A stretch of DNA of 15,324 nucleotides from Desulfobacteraceae bacterium 4572_19 (GTDB lineage Bacteria; Desulfobacterota; Desulfobacteria; Desulfobacterales; NBLS01). A model generated the notes under the pieces. The model was not told the DNA's origin and did not search any database. It saw only the letters and a program-made list of their open reading frames with translations. Positions 6,869 to 14,656 of this stretch are shown here, in pieces (position 1 is the stretch's first letter; each line of letters begins with the position of its first letter). Both the position numbers and the translations under genes were made by a program. The DNA is taken from assembly GCA_002084385.1 (NCBI GenBank), contig NBLS01000006.1, positions 1 through 15,324 on the forward strand, given 5' to 3'.

Positions 6869-9800
6869 ATGATTTTTAAGAATGATTTTAAGAAACTTAT
6901 TTTACTTCTTTCTCAGAAGAGTCTTGATATAAAACAGATAAGATTTTTTGGAACCGATGATAATATTATAGAGTTTTTTAAGGAAAATTGGGATAATGTA
7001 TCTGTTCGTATTCAAAGAAATATGATTTTTTTTGCGACTGATACATCCCCCGAAATAGGTATAAAGATTCTGGTTAAGGGATATCGCTCCTTTACAAATG
7101 GGGTGCGGTATGATGCAAAAGTTGCCCTTGGAAAAATAATTACCAAAATAAAAATTCCCCTTGGTGCTACAAAAGAAGAGATAATAGAAACATCAGCAAG
7201 CTCTTCAAAATTTGCAAGTGTTATTTATAATGAAATAAAATTTTTTCGATCCATTGGAGATAAAAAATTTTATATCCAAATACTTTTAAAATCAGGAGGT
7301 AGGGGACCGTATTATGTTTGGAAGTATTTTTTAACGGTATCTATGCCATATCAGCACTTCGTTGATATTATAAACTCCCTTCCAGATTTGGAAAAACTTG
7401 TTTTTGCTTATCAATATACCTTAATGGGAAATTCAAATCGCCAAAAATTTTTTATTTCCATAGAAAAAATGCTGCAGGGTGTAAAAAAACGTGCTGTTAT
7501 AGTAAACTTTTTTGCAGATTTATATGATATGCAAGTGGAAATTCATCCTTTGTTTGCTCAACTTGCTTTAAGATTGCAACTTGATAAAGTTGTTACAAAG
7601 ACTGAATTATCTTCAAAGCTTTTTGAAAAAAATGTGATTGGGCTTAAAGTAATGGCACTTGTAAACAGAAAAGTTTGTTATAATATATGTTTAAATATGT
7701 TGTCTTCTAACAAGCACTCTTTAAATAAGTCTCCCCTTGGTAAAGTTATAGTTCTTTCAGTTCTTGCAAGAATTTATAAAATGCAAGATGAAAATAAGAG
7801 TATAATAAAAATTGTTTTACCATTTATAAACGATAATAATGATGGCGTTGTAATCTCTGCGTTTAAGGTGCTTGCTGTATATAAAATTTCTAATATAGAA
7901 CAAATCGTCTTGACCCTGCTTTTAAAAAGGTTTGAGCTTATAGAACCTATTTGTAAAATAATAAGTAATATGAATTTATCAGATGTTCGTAGTATTTTGG
8001 ATTATGTTGTAACTCTTCCCGAAGGGGTAAAAATACGAGAACAATTTGAATTGTTAGTTGCCACAAAATTTTTACAGAATAATCCGGAAAAAATGATTGC
8101 ATGTATTAATGTTATTGAAAATATCGAATATCCAGAATTCAATAATATTGAATTAGTTAAAAAAGAAATATTACAATTTAAGGACGCTATTGAACTTGCC
8201 ATTCAAAAAGAGTCTAAACACCTTTCTGATATAAAATTGCCGGATAAGGCAATCGCATTAAATAATCAAAAGAGATTTCTTGGTAAATTTTTTGATAAAG
8301 GGCAAAAGAAAAATATTATTAAATTAATGGATACACTGGAACTTGGGGGTAGCTCGTTACAGGGTGAAACTATTCAGGATCTGGATCTTTCGGGGTGCAA
8401 ATTAACGGATGTTGATTTTAGAAATGTTAATATGAAAAATGTTAATATGAAGGGTGCTAACCTTATTCGTGTATCTTTTAATGGTGCTCGTATGAAGAGT
8501 GTTGATTTTGATGGAGCCGTTTTTAATTGTGTTACATTTGAAAAAAGTTATTTATTAAACGTTTCGTTTAAAAAAGCTAATATGCAAGAGTGCTGTTTTA
8601 ATAATGCATGGGTTTGTGATTCTTCCTTTAAATTCGCATCAATGGCAGGCACTCTTTTTATTGACGCAATAATTAAAAAAACTGATTTTACAAATTCAAT
8701 ATTAAATTTTTCAAGCTTTGCAACTTCAAAACTTGAATGTGTTTTATTTGCAGGTGCAAGCCTTACGGAGTTTGATTTTTGCGGAACTTGCGTTACTTTA
8801 TGCAATTTTGATGGAGTAGAAATTTTAAATGTTAGTGGGACAAAATATGCAAATTTAAATGTCAGGAGTCCGCTGTTTTCTGAGCTTGAAATTCCTTTGT
8901 CTCTTTGCCATGTACAACGTCATGTTCAACATCAGGGTCAAAATAGTAATAAAAAGTTGTTAACTCAAACAGCACACTATGCGTTTAATCGAATAACAGA
9001 CAGCTGGTTTGGTCTTTTGCTTGGATTTATGGAAATGGATAAACAAGCAAAAATATTTGCAAATTATAATATGTGTCGTTTGGAATTGGCAATAGATACA
9101 TTGCGGTCTAATCAGGCAGAATTATTTGAACTTATTCCATTTATTATTAGTACAAAGTTAGATGTTTTACCAAATTATAAACCTGATAATAATACTCCAT
9201 CGGGAATTTTTAATTATTTTCCATCTTTGAGTGTTATAAAACTTGCAGAGAAATATCTGCCAAAATTTCAAGGTAAAATCCCCCTGCATAAAGATGCATA
9301 TGCTGTGCACGGACTTTTTACGGTGGGAAGTACCGGCTCTATAGCTCAAACCATTGATTCAAATATTGATTACTGGGTGTGTATTGATAAGTTACAGCTT
9401 GGCGAAATTAATATTTGTTTGTTGCATGATAAGCTTAATGCGTTGGAAAAGTGGGCTATGATTGAATTTAATATCAGGATTAATTTTTACTTGATGGATA
9501 TATTCGAAATTAGAGAAGATAGATTTGGAGACAGTGATTATGCAAGTTCGGATTTAGCTTATGCCACGATTTTAAAAGAAGAGTTTTACAGAACCATGAT
9601 CCATATTGCCGGTAAAATTCCTTTTTGGTGTATTTATCCTTCTGAACTTGATGATTTAACTTATACTCCATTGTATGACGCTGTATCTTCTTATTACCCT
9701 TATTTTTTTGATCTTGGAAATGTATCTGATATTTCAACTGTGGAATACCTGTCTGCTTCCATGTGGCAAATTTTTAAAAATTTAAAGAATCCTTTTAATG

Positions 9801-10936
9801 TAATTATGAAAGTTGCCATGATAGAAAAGTGTATTCATGATAAAAAAATTGGTAAGTTATCATGCAATTTATTAAAAGAACGTTGGAGATCCGGAGCTCA
9901 TAATTTTATAGATGTGGATTCATACATATTGTTGTTTGAACAGGTGGAAGATTATTATAAAAAAGTTGGCTTAAATGACTCAAAAGATCTTGTTAGTACT
10001 TGCTTTTTTTTAAACCTTGGTATTGAATCTTTGGAAGATTTAAATACCTCTAAGATGGGGCTTAAAAAGCATTTAATTTATCAATGTATGTCCGTGTGGA
10101 ATTGGAGTGAAAAAGAAATTGAAAACTCTATTTATTTTAATAATTGGCTTTTTAAACGAGTTTCTGCTTTAGGAAACCAAATGAACGAATTTATGTTGCA
10201 GGTTTTTAAAAGAGTAAGCTCTTTTGTGGAAAAAAGTTCACACTGGGAATCTATTAAAACATCCCAGGATATTATTGTGTTAGGAAAAAAAGTATATGTT
10301 CGCCTTACGGAGCAACAGTTTAAGATTAAAAAAAATCCAATGATATTACAGTTTGGAAGTCTTATAACCGAGATATATTTAAATTATAGAGAAAAAAATA
10401 GAGGTGAGTTTGTTTGGGAGGCATTACAGAAAATAAAGAAAAGAGAGCAAAGAGATAAGGATGGAAACAGGTACGAAGTGATATGTGAAAAGAGCAGAAT
10501 TGAGGAAATTGCGGCATGGTTTGTATATAATGGATTGTATTTATCGGATATAAGGTTTATATTAAAGCCTAATCCTACATCTGTGGTACATCAGGATGTT
10601 ATTGAACTCTTTAAAGAGATGAATAATTTTTTTCAAATGATTGAAACAGAAGAAATTTCTGTTGCGTCACTACTTGAAAAGCCGGTAATAAATAAAATGT
10701 TTGTTATTGTAAATTTTGGTTTAAGCCGAACACTAAGGAGAATATATAAATATTCCCTTGTTTACAGTAATTCATGGGGAGAAGTTTTTTGTAGAACATT
10801 TGCTAATAAACAAGGATTAGATTCGATTCGTGCTGTTTTAAGTAAATCTGCTAAATTACTTGGAACTCCACTTCATCTTGACAAAACAGTCTCTTTTATT
10901 CCACGGTCTGCTTTGAAACGGTTACGAAATAAGTAA
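6869..10936 (+). CDS. HEAT-like / pentapeptide-repeat / class I adenylate cyclase fusion protein
   Basis: 1355 residues with no signal peptide or obvious membrane segment. Residues 1 to about 480 are helical and look like HEAT/ARM-type repeats. About 492-670 are pentapeptide repeats (LQGETIQDLDLSGCKLTDVD, then GANL, GARM and DFDGAVF-like turns). About 700-1355 match the catalytic and middle regions of class I adenylate cyclase: VGSTGSIAQ (about 819-827), then SNIDYWVC, LEKWAMIEFNIRINFYLMD, EEFYRTMIHIAGKIPFW, LSASMWQIFKNLKNPF and YSNSWGEV. The family makes cAMP from ATP. E. coli CyaA (848 residues) has catalysis at the N-terminus and a glucose-sensitive C-terminal part; here catalysis follows the added modules, and the final 200 or so E. 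coli residues have no counterpart. The metal motif reads NID where DLD is usual (N832, D834). It is first in a run with ptsH and ptsI. Family assignment is firm; activity is not. Confidence 0.85.
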   Translation: MIFKNDFKKLILLLSQKSLDIKQIRFFGTDDNIIEFFKENWDNVSVRIQRNMIFFATDTSPEIGIKILVKGYRSFTNGVRYDAKVALGKIITKIKIPLGATKEEIIETSASSSKFASVIYNEIKFFRSIGDKKFYIQILLKSGGRGPYYVWKYFLTVSMPYQHFVDIINSLPDLEKLVFAYQYTLMGNSNRQKFFISIEKMLQGVKKRAVIVNFFADLYDMQVEIHPLFAQLALRLQLDKVVTKTELSSKLFEKNVIGLKVMALVNRKVCYNICLNMLSSNKHSLNKSPLGKVIVLSVLARIYKMQDENKSIIKIVLPFINDNNDGVVISAFKVLAVYKISNIEQIVLTLLLKRFELIEPICKIISNMNLSDVRSILDYVVTLPEGVKIREQFELLVATKFLQNNPEKMIACINVIENIEYPEFNNIELVKKEILQFKDAIELAIQKESKHLSDIKLPDKAIALNNQKRFLGKFFDKGQKKNIIKLMDTLELGGSSLQGETIQDLDLSGCKLTDVDFRNVNMKNVNMKGANLIRVSFNGARMKSVDFDGAVFNCVTFEKSYLLNVSFKKANMQECCFNNAWVCDSSFKFASMAGTLFIDAIIKKTDFTNSILNFSSFATSKLECVLFAGASLTEFDFCGTCVTLCNFDGVEILNVSGTKYANLNVRSPLFSELEIPLSLCHVQRHVQHQGQNSNKKLLTQTAHYAFNRITDSWFGLLLGFMEMDKQAKIFANYNMCRLELAIDTLRSNQAELFELIPFIISTKLDVLPNYKPDNNTPSGIFNYFPSLSVIKLAEKYLPKFQGKIPLHKDAYAVHGLFTVGSTGSIAQTIDSNIDYWVCIDKLQLGEINICLLHDKLNALEKWAMIEFNIRINFYLMDIFEIREDRFGDSDYASSDLAYATILKEEFYRTMIHIAGKIPFWCIYPSELDDLTYTPLYDAVSSYYPYFFDLGNVSDISTVEYLSASMWQIFKNLKNPFNVIMKVAMIEKCIHDKKIGKLSCNLLKERWRSGAHNFIDVDSYILLFEQVEDYYKKVGLNDSKDLVSTCFFLNLGIESLEDLNTSKMGLKKHLIYQCMSVWNWSEKEIENSIYFNNWLFKRVSALGNQMNEFMLQVFKRVSSFVEKSSHWESIKTSQDIIVLGKKVYVRLTEQQFKIKKNPMILQFGSLITEIYLNYREKNRGEFVWEALQKIKKREQRDKDGNRYEVICEKSRIEEIAAWFVYNGLYLSDIRFILKPNPTSVVHQDVIELFKEMNNFFQMIETEEISVASLLEKPVINKMFVIVNFGLSRTLRRIYKYSLVYSNSWGEVFCRTFANKQGLDSIRAVLSKSAKLLGTPLHLDKTVSFIPRSALKRLRNK

Positions 10937-10979
10937 TAATTGGAAATGGTAAATAATAATTGGTAATTGGTGTTATTGT
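10937..10979 (+). repeat. Short degenerate AATTGG repeats in the cyclase-ptsH spacer
   Basis: Between the cyclase stop and ptsH there are repeated AATAATTGG, AAATGGTAA and TTGGTAATTGG steps that look like a decayed tandem repeat. No strong Shine-Dalgarno is visible before the ptsH ATG; a GGTG near 10969 is the best candidate. Confidence 0.4.
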
Positions 10980-11246
10980 ATGTTATTAAAAAAAGTAGTT
11001 GTTGTTAATGAGTTTGGAATTCATTCGAGACCTGCTTCTATGCTTGCTACTATTGCAGATAAAGCAAAATTGCCGGTCTGGCTTAGCAAAGAAGGTACAA
11101 AAAGAGTTGATGCTTCGAGTATTATTGATATATTAACGTGTGAATGTACCGAGGGTACAGAAGTTATAATTGAGATTGAAGATAAGGTAGATACTGAAAT
11201 ATTAAACGAGATTTCGAATCTTATTAAAAGAGGATTTGAAGAGTGA
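10980..11246 (+). CDS. ptsH: Phosphocarrier protein HPr
   Basis: HPr is the small cytoplasmic phosphocarrier that takes a phosphate from enzyme I and passes it to EIIA domains or regulators. The 88-residue length is normal. The active site reads EFGIHSRPAS, with His15 as the phosphorylated residue and the family Arg17-Pro18 after it. A serine pair stands at 46-47 (VDASSIID), the place of the regulatory Ser46 that HPr kinase modifies in Gram-positives and several Proteobacteria; no kinase gene is in this window. It overlaps the proposed ptsI start (GTGA), so the two are probably translated together. No sugar-specific EII gene is present nearby, which is more in keeping with a regulatory PTS than with a sugar uptake operon. 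Confidence 0.95.
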   Translation: MLLKKVVVVNEFGIHSRPASMLATIADKAKLPVWLSKEGTKRVDASSIIDILTCECTEGTEVIIEIEDKVDTEILNEISNLIKRGFEE

Positions 11247-13024
11247 TAAAAATGCAAAAACAAAGTAATAAAGAAGTTAAGTTTAAAGCAGTAGGTGGTT
11301 CTCCCGGAATTTGTATAGGAAAGGCGTATATTGTAGATAGAGACGGTATAGAAATAATAAAAAAATATCATGTTTCTGAAGAGGAGTTGTATGAAGAGGT
11401 TAATCGTTTTAAGCATGCAGTAAAAAATGCAAAGGATGAGCTTGCGGGTATTATCGGCGGAATGAGTGAAGAACTTCAGCAACAGGTTTCAATTCTTAAA
11501 ACACATATGGAGTTGTTTAAGGATAAGATGCTGTATGGTAAAACGCTTGATATGATTGAGCAGGAACATATTAATGCAGAGTGGGCATTAAAAAAAGTTA
11601 TAACTAAACTTAAAATGATGTTTCAGGGTATAACTGATTCCTATCTTCGGGGTAGAGCAACAGATGTAATGCAGGTTTATGATCGGATAATGAAAAATCT
11701 TGTTGGGGTAAAAGAGATAGATATTTCAGGAATAGATAAACGTGTAATTCTTATTGCAACGGATCTCTCTCCGGCAGATACAAGCCAGATTCAATTAGAG
11801 CGTATTAAAGGGTTTGTTACTGCCCATGGAGGCAAATCTTCCCATACCACAATTATTGCAAAAACCCTTGGTATTCCGGCAGTAATTGGTTTGGCAAATG
11901 TTACAACACTGTTAAAGCACGATGATTTTCTTATTATTGATGGCAATACAGGTGTTGTTATTGTAAACCCAACTGAACGAACGCTTTATAAATATGAAAA
12001 AAAGAAGCTTAGATATGAAGACCGAATGGCTAAAATTGTCAGGGCAGGTCATCTTCCTGCCAAAACACTTGACGGTTTTTCTTTAAAACTTATGGGAAAT
12101 ATTGAGTTGGCTGAAGAGATTGTTCTGGTACGAGATAACGGTGGGGTTGGTATAGGGCTTTTCAGAACAGAATTTCTTTATTTAAACCGTAAGTCTCTTC
12201 CTGATGAAGAACAGCTTTTTGAACAATACAGGGATGTGGCAGAATTAATGGCTCCCCATCCTGTAACTGTTCGGACATTAGATATTAATGGAGATAAGGC
12301 TGTCTCTTACGTTCCGGCTGATAATGAGGCTAATCCTGCCCTTGGTCTTCGGGCTATTCGTTTTTGCTTAAAAAAACCGAATGTGTTTAAAACCCAGCTT
12401 CGTGCTATTTTAAGGGCTGCTGTATTTGGAGAAATAAAAATTCTTTTTCCAATGATTTCAAGTATAGATGAGATTATTGCAACTAAACAACTGCTTAAGG
12501 AAGCTATCAAGTCTTTAAAGAAAGATGGAATTAACCATAACGATAATATCCAAATTGGAATAATGATTGAAATTCCGGCTGCGGTTGTTATAGCGGATCT
12601 TTTTGCAGAATACGTAGATTTTTTCAGTATAGGTACAAACGATCTTATTCAATACACCATAGCAATTGACAGGGGTAATAGAGATGTTGCCGATTTATAT
12701 CAGCCGTTTCATCCTGCTGTTATTCGTATGCTTAAACAAGTGGTCGATGTTGGAAAGGAAAAAAATGTTGAAGTTTGTATGTGCGGAGAGATGGCAGGTA
12801 ATATTGCAAGTATTCCTCTTTTATTAGGGCTTGGTTTTAAAGAACTTAGCATGAATCCACATTCAATTCCGGTTATTAAAGATATAATTAGAAAGTTGAA
12901 CGTTAGTGAAGCCGAACGTTTTTTAGAAGAGGCTCTACTTAAAAGTACAGCAATGGAAGTTGAAATGCTTATTCATAACATGTTTGGTGAAATTATTTTT
13001 GAGAAAGAGAGTTCAGGAGAATAA
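11243..13024 (+). CDS. ptsI: Phosphoenolpyruvate-protein phosphotransferase (PTS enzyme I)
   Basis: Enzyme I transfers phosphate from phosphoenolpyruvate to HPr as the first step of the phosphotransferase system. The 593 residues are close to the usual 575. Motifs in order: N-terminal GGSPGICIGKAYI, phosphohistidine site GGKSSHTTIIAKTLGIPAVIG (His201), GLFRTEFLYLNR, VRTLDINGDK, NPALGLRAIRFCL, SIGTNDLIQYTIAIDRGN and the active-site cysteine in CMCGEMAGN (Cys514). There is no GAF domain, so it is not the nitrogen-PTS PtsP type. The start is uncertain: GTG at 11243 overlaps the ptsH stop and has AGAGGA upstream, while an ATG nine bases later (11252) has GAAGAG upstream; the protein differs by three residues. 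It follows the cyclase and ptsH, and smpB begins 30 bases after its stop. Confidence 0.95.
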   Translation: MIKMQKQSNKEVKFKAVGGSPGICIGKAYIVDRDGIEIIKKYHVSEEELYEEVNRFKHAVKNAKDELAGIIGGMSEELQQQVSILKTHMELFKDKMLYGKTLDMIEQEHINAEWALKKVITKLKMMFQGITDSYLRGRATDVMQVYDRIMKNLVGVKEIDISGIDKRVILIATDLSPADTSQIQLERIKGFVTAHGGKSSHTTIIAKTLGIPAVIGLANVTTLLKHDDFLIIDGNTGVVIVNPTERTLYKYEKKKLRYEDRMAKIVRAGHLPAKTLDGFSLKLMGNIELAEEIVLVRDNGGVGIGLFRTEFLYLNRKSLPDEEQLFEQYRDVAELMAPHPVTVRTLDINGDKAVSYVPADNEANPALGLRAIRFCLKKPNVFKTQLRAILRAAVFGEIKILFPMISSIDEIIATKQLLKEAIKSLKKDGINHNDNIQIGIMIEIPAAVVIADLFAEYVDFFSIGTNDLIQYTIAIDRGNRDVADLYQPFHPAVIRMLKQVVDVGKEKNVEVCMCGEMAGNIASIPLLLGLGFKELSMNPHSIPVIKDIIRKLNVSEAERFLEEALLKSTAMEVEMLIHNMFGEIIFEKESSGE

Positions 13025-13042
13025 TTATCTGACGGTTTATAA

Positions 13043-13049
13043 CAGGAGA
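13043..13049 (+). promoter_or_regulatory. Ribosome binding site of smpB (TTG start)
   Basis: CAGGAGA lies five bases before the TTG at 13055. It decides the non-ATG start. Confidence 0.7.
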
Positions 13050-13054
13050 TTTTT

Positions 13055-13516
13055 TTGGAAGGTCCATATAAAAAACTGATTGCATCCAATAAAAAAGCAC
13101 GACACAGCTATGCAATAGATGATGATTACGAGGCAGGAATTATTCTTGTGGGTTCTGAGGTGAAATCCTTAAGAAATGGAAAGGTAAATCTTAAAGAATC
13201 TTATGCAAGTATTAAAAATGGTGAGATTTTTGTGTATCAGCTTAATATTGGTAAGTATTCATATGCTAATATTGTAAACCATGATCCTACAAGACCGAGA
13301 AAATTATTATTAAACAAAGCAGAAATTAAAAAAATTACCAGAAAAGTAAATGAAAAGGGTATGTCTATAATTCCTTTAAAAATTTATTTTAAAAATAGTA
13401 AGATTAAATTACAGATAGGTCTTGGAAAAGGTAAAAAACTTTATGATAAACGGGAAAGTTTAAAGCAGCGAGATGTTAAAAGAGAGCTTGGTAGATTGCA
13501 AAAAAAGGAGTTGTAA
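13055..13516 (+). CDS. smpB: SsrA-binding protein SmpB
   Basis: SmpB binds tmRNA and delivers it to ribosomes stalled on broken mRNA, so that the unfinished protein is tagged and the ribosome freed. The 153-residue protein contains the family landmarks: NKKARHSYAIDDDYEAGI, GSEVKSLRNGKVNLKESYA, NHDPTRPRKLLLNKAEI, PLKIYFKNSKIKLQIGLGKGKK and a basic tail with YDKRESLKQRDVKREL, which reads the empty mRNA channel. The start is TTG (13055-13057), supported by CAGGAGA at 13043-13049; no ATG in frame could replace it without losing conserved residues. Its RNA partner ssrA begins about 450 bases downstream on the same strand, the classic pairing. It probably shares the ptsI transcript. Confidence 0.96.
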   Translation: MEGPYKKLIASNKKARHSYAIDDDYEAGIILVGSEVKSLRNGKVNLKESYASIKNGEIFVYQLNIGKYSYANIVNHDPTRPRKLLLNKAEIKKITRKVNEKGMSIIPLKIYFKNSKIKLQIGLGKGKKLYDKRESLKQRDVKRELGRLQKKEL

Positions 13517-13547
13517 AAAAATAAAAACTAATAAAATTTAGGGATAA

Positions 13548-13574
13548 TTGCCACGGTGAATTACACCATGGCAA
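13548..13574 (+). terminator. Inverted repeat downstream of smpB
   Basis: Arms TTGCCACGGTG (13548-13558) and CACCATGGCAA (13564-13574) enclose a five-base loop with one mismatch. The right arm is also the left end of repeat copy B. The hairpin is not followed by a T run, so it is a weak terminator candidate. The inner hairpin of copy B (ATGAAAGT 13581-13588 with ACTTTCAT 13612-13619, then six T) is a better one. Confidence 0.4.
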
Positions 13575-13650
13575 GTTTATATGAAAGTTCATAAAGAAGT
13601 TGTATTATAAGACTTTCATTTTTTGTTGTGGTGCATCATCCGCTATGGTG
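13564..13650 (+). repeat. Dispersed hairpin repeat, copy B (most complete)
   Basis: 87 bases with near-perfect terminal inverted repeats, CACCATGGC and GCTATGGTG (8 of 9 pair). Inside is a second inverted pair, ATGAAAGT and ACTTTCAT, followed by TTTTTTGTTGTGGTGCATCA. The nested symmetry suggests a cruciform or folded RNA. It aligns with copy A over its whole length without large gaps. Confidence 0.7.
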
Positions 13651-13799
13651 ACTATATATAAAATTAGTATAAAAATAAATTGTAACCGTTCACGAACGAG
13701 AAATGTGATTTTTCGGTAATCTCACATTACAATAAATTTGCCCTGAAATTTAAACAAGACACAGTAATTATTATTTATTTATGAATTATTATAAAAATC

Positions 13800-13828
13800 T
13801 TGACTTTTTAATAATTAGTATTTATTCT
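13800..13828 (+). promoter_or_regulatory. Candidate ssrA promoter
   Basis: TTGACT (13800-13805) and TATTCT (13823-13828) are spaced by 17 bases and point at ssrA. A start near 13835 would give a precursor with about 130 extra bases, including repeat copy C, to be trimmed at 13965. A TATAAT at 13852-13857 lacks a good -35 box. The choice is uncertain. Confidence 0.35.
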
Positions 13829-13870
13829 TACACCTGAAACTGGCTTGAAAGTATAATATAGTTCAGATAA

Positions 13871-13935
13871 CATTGGTCAGGTTCGTATGAAAGTCCATAG
13901 AAAACCAGTGCATAAAAATTTTTCATTGTGGTAAA
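13871..13935 (+). repeat. Dispersed hairpin repeat, copy C (shortened)
   Basis: CATTGGTCAGGTTCGTATGA opens the copy and is followed by AAGTCCATAGAAAA; the copy ends with TTTTTCATTGTGGTAAA. The ATGAAA (13887-13892) and TTTCAT (13921-13926) arms can still pair. About ten bases of the central part are missing relative to copies A and B. It lies 30 bases before the tmRNA 5' end. Confidence 0.55.
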
Positions 13936-13964
13936 GTTTGTTAGGGTAAGTTCTTTGAAAATAT

Positions 13965-14315
13965 GGGGGCGAAATGGCTTCGACGGGGATTTTTGAAGCT
14001 ATGGTAGCATGTCGAGTGCCGCAGACTCGTTAAACGGCGGAAACAAAATAATCGCAGACGATTATAATTACGCCGTAGCAGCGTAGAGCTGCTACCGTCC
14101 TGCTGAGTTCCTTCCGCAAATTCAGTAAAGGGCGTCGACTCGCGGAACAGCCGTTTATGGGTGCCTGTATCATAATCGGTTAAACTTACAGGATAAGCCG
14201 TCAGGTATCCTGCCCGAAGGAGACCAGATAGATGAAAATTAAAGTTTGGGATAAACATGTAGAATCCATTGTGGATTGTTTTCGGACGCGGGTTCAACTC
14301 CCGCCGCCTCCACCA
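13965..14315 (+). ncRNA. ssrA: Transfer-messenger RNA (tmRNA)
   Basis: One-piece tmRNA of 351 bases. The 5' GGGGGCG pairs with 3' CGCCTCC to form the acceptor stem; the 3' end reads ACCA (14312-14315) and the T arm is GGTTCAACTCCCGCC. The hallmark 5' sequence GGGGGCGAAATGGCTTCGAC is present. The tag reading frame is GCA GAC GAT TAT AAT TAC GCC GTA GCA GCG TAG at 14054-14086, giving the peptide ADDYNYAVAA, a protease-targeting tag with the usual hydrophobic, Ala-Ala ending. It works with SmpB, encoded just upstream. Its 3' end is duplicated at 15201-15225, which marks it as an integration site. Confidence 0.97.
14291..14315 (+). repeat. ssrA 3' end, attachment-site-like direct repeat (left copy)
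   Basis: GGTTCAACTC followed by CCGCCGCCTCCACCA. It matches 15201-15225 at 23 of 25 positions (C/T and G/A differences). The 3' ends of ssrA and tRNA genes are common targets of tyrosine integrases, which leave such duplications. Confidence 0.75.
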
Positions 14316-14343
14316 TTAAATCCTTGATTTAAGCACTTTTTTA
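14316..14343 (+). terminator. Candidate intrinsic terminator after ssrA
   Basis: A perfect 7-bp stem, TTAAATC (14316-14322) and GATTTAA (14326-14332), with a three-base loop, is followed four bases later by six T. The stem is AT-rich and therefore weak. It lies inside the presumed inserted element, so it would have replaced the original terminator. Confidence 0.5.
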
Positions 14344-14377
14344 TTGTTCAACAAAAAAACGGTAGATTGGCATAGGT

Positions 14378-14656
14378 ATGATATGGGTCGTTACTTCAAC
14401 TAAAAGGGTAAAAAAACAAGTAAAGAAGTTACCCCAAAGGGTTAAAGCTGCTTTGTATATTTTGGTAACTGAAATTAAAGAACTTGGACCTGTTCGGGGA
14501 AATTGGCCTAACTACAGTTCTCTCGGAAGTGGTCAACATCATTGTCATTTAAAAAAAGGACATCCCACGTATGTTGCAGTATGGAAGGTAATTGATAAAG
14601 AAATACAAATTGTGGAGATTCAATATGCTGGAACATACGAAAAAACTCCCTATTGA
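14378..14656 (+). CDS. RelE/HigB-like toxin of a type II toxin-antitoxin pair
   Basis: 92 residues, basic, starting MIWVVTSTKRVKKQVKKLPQ. It resembles the family annotated as cytotoxic translational repressors (RelE/ParE superfamily), including the late GNWPNYSSLG, HHCHLKKGHPTYVAVWKV and YAGTYEKTPY segments. Superfamily members of the RelE/HigB type cut mRNA in the ribosomal A site; this is inferred, as the ParE branch acts on gyrase instead. The toxin comes first and overlaps the antitoxin by 32 bases, an order common in HigBA and related systems. The Shine-Dalgarno is poor (only TAGGT right before the ATG). It lies in the interval flanked by the two ssrA 3'-end copies. Toxin assignment is fairly firm; the exact subfamily is not. 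Confidence 0.8.
   Translation: MIWVVTSTKRVKKQVKKLPQRVKAALYILVTEIKELGPVRGNWPNYSSLGSGQHHCHLKKGHPTYVAVWKVIDKEIQIVEIQYAGTYEKTPY

Larger units (their letters stand above)
13517..13964. other. Intergenic region between smpB and ssrA
   Basis: About 450 bases without a believable gene. It holds an inverted repeat (13548-13574), hairpin repeat copies B (13564-13650) and C (13871-13935), and a promoter-like pair (13800-13828). The rest is plain AT-rich sequence. Confidence 0.6.

Noticed and set aside
11021..11482. Minus-strand ORF of 153 codons
   Set aside because: It lies opposite ptsH and ptsI, which are certain; its composition is that of a reverse-strand shadow.
13941..14297. Minus-strand ORF of 118 codons
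   Set aside because: It lies opposite the tmRNA gene, which is clearly identified by tag, ends and T arm; similar spurious ORFs occur opposite many ssrA genes.
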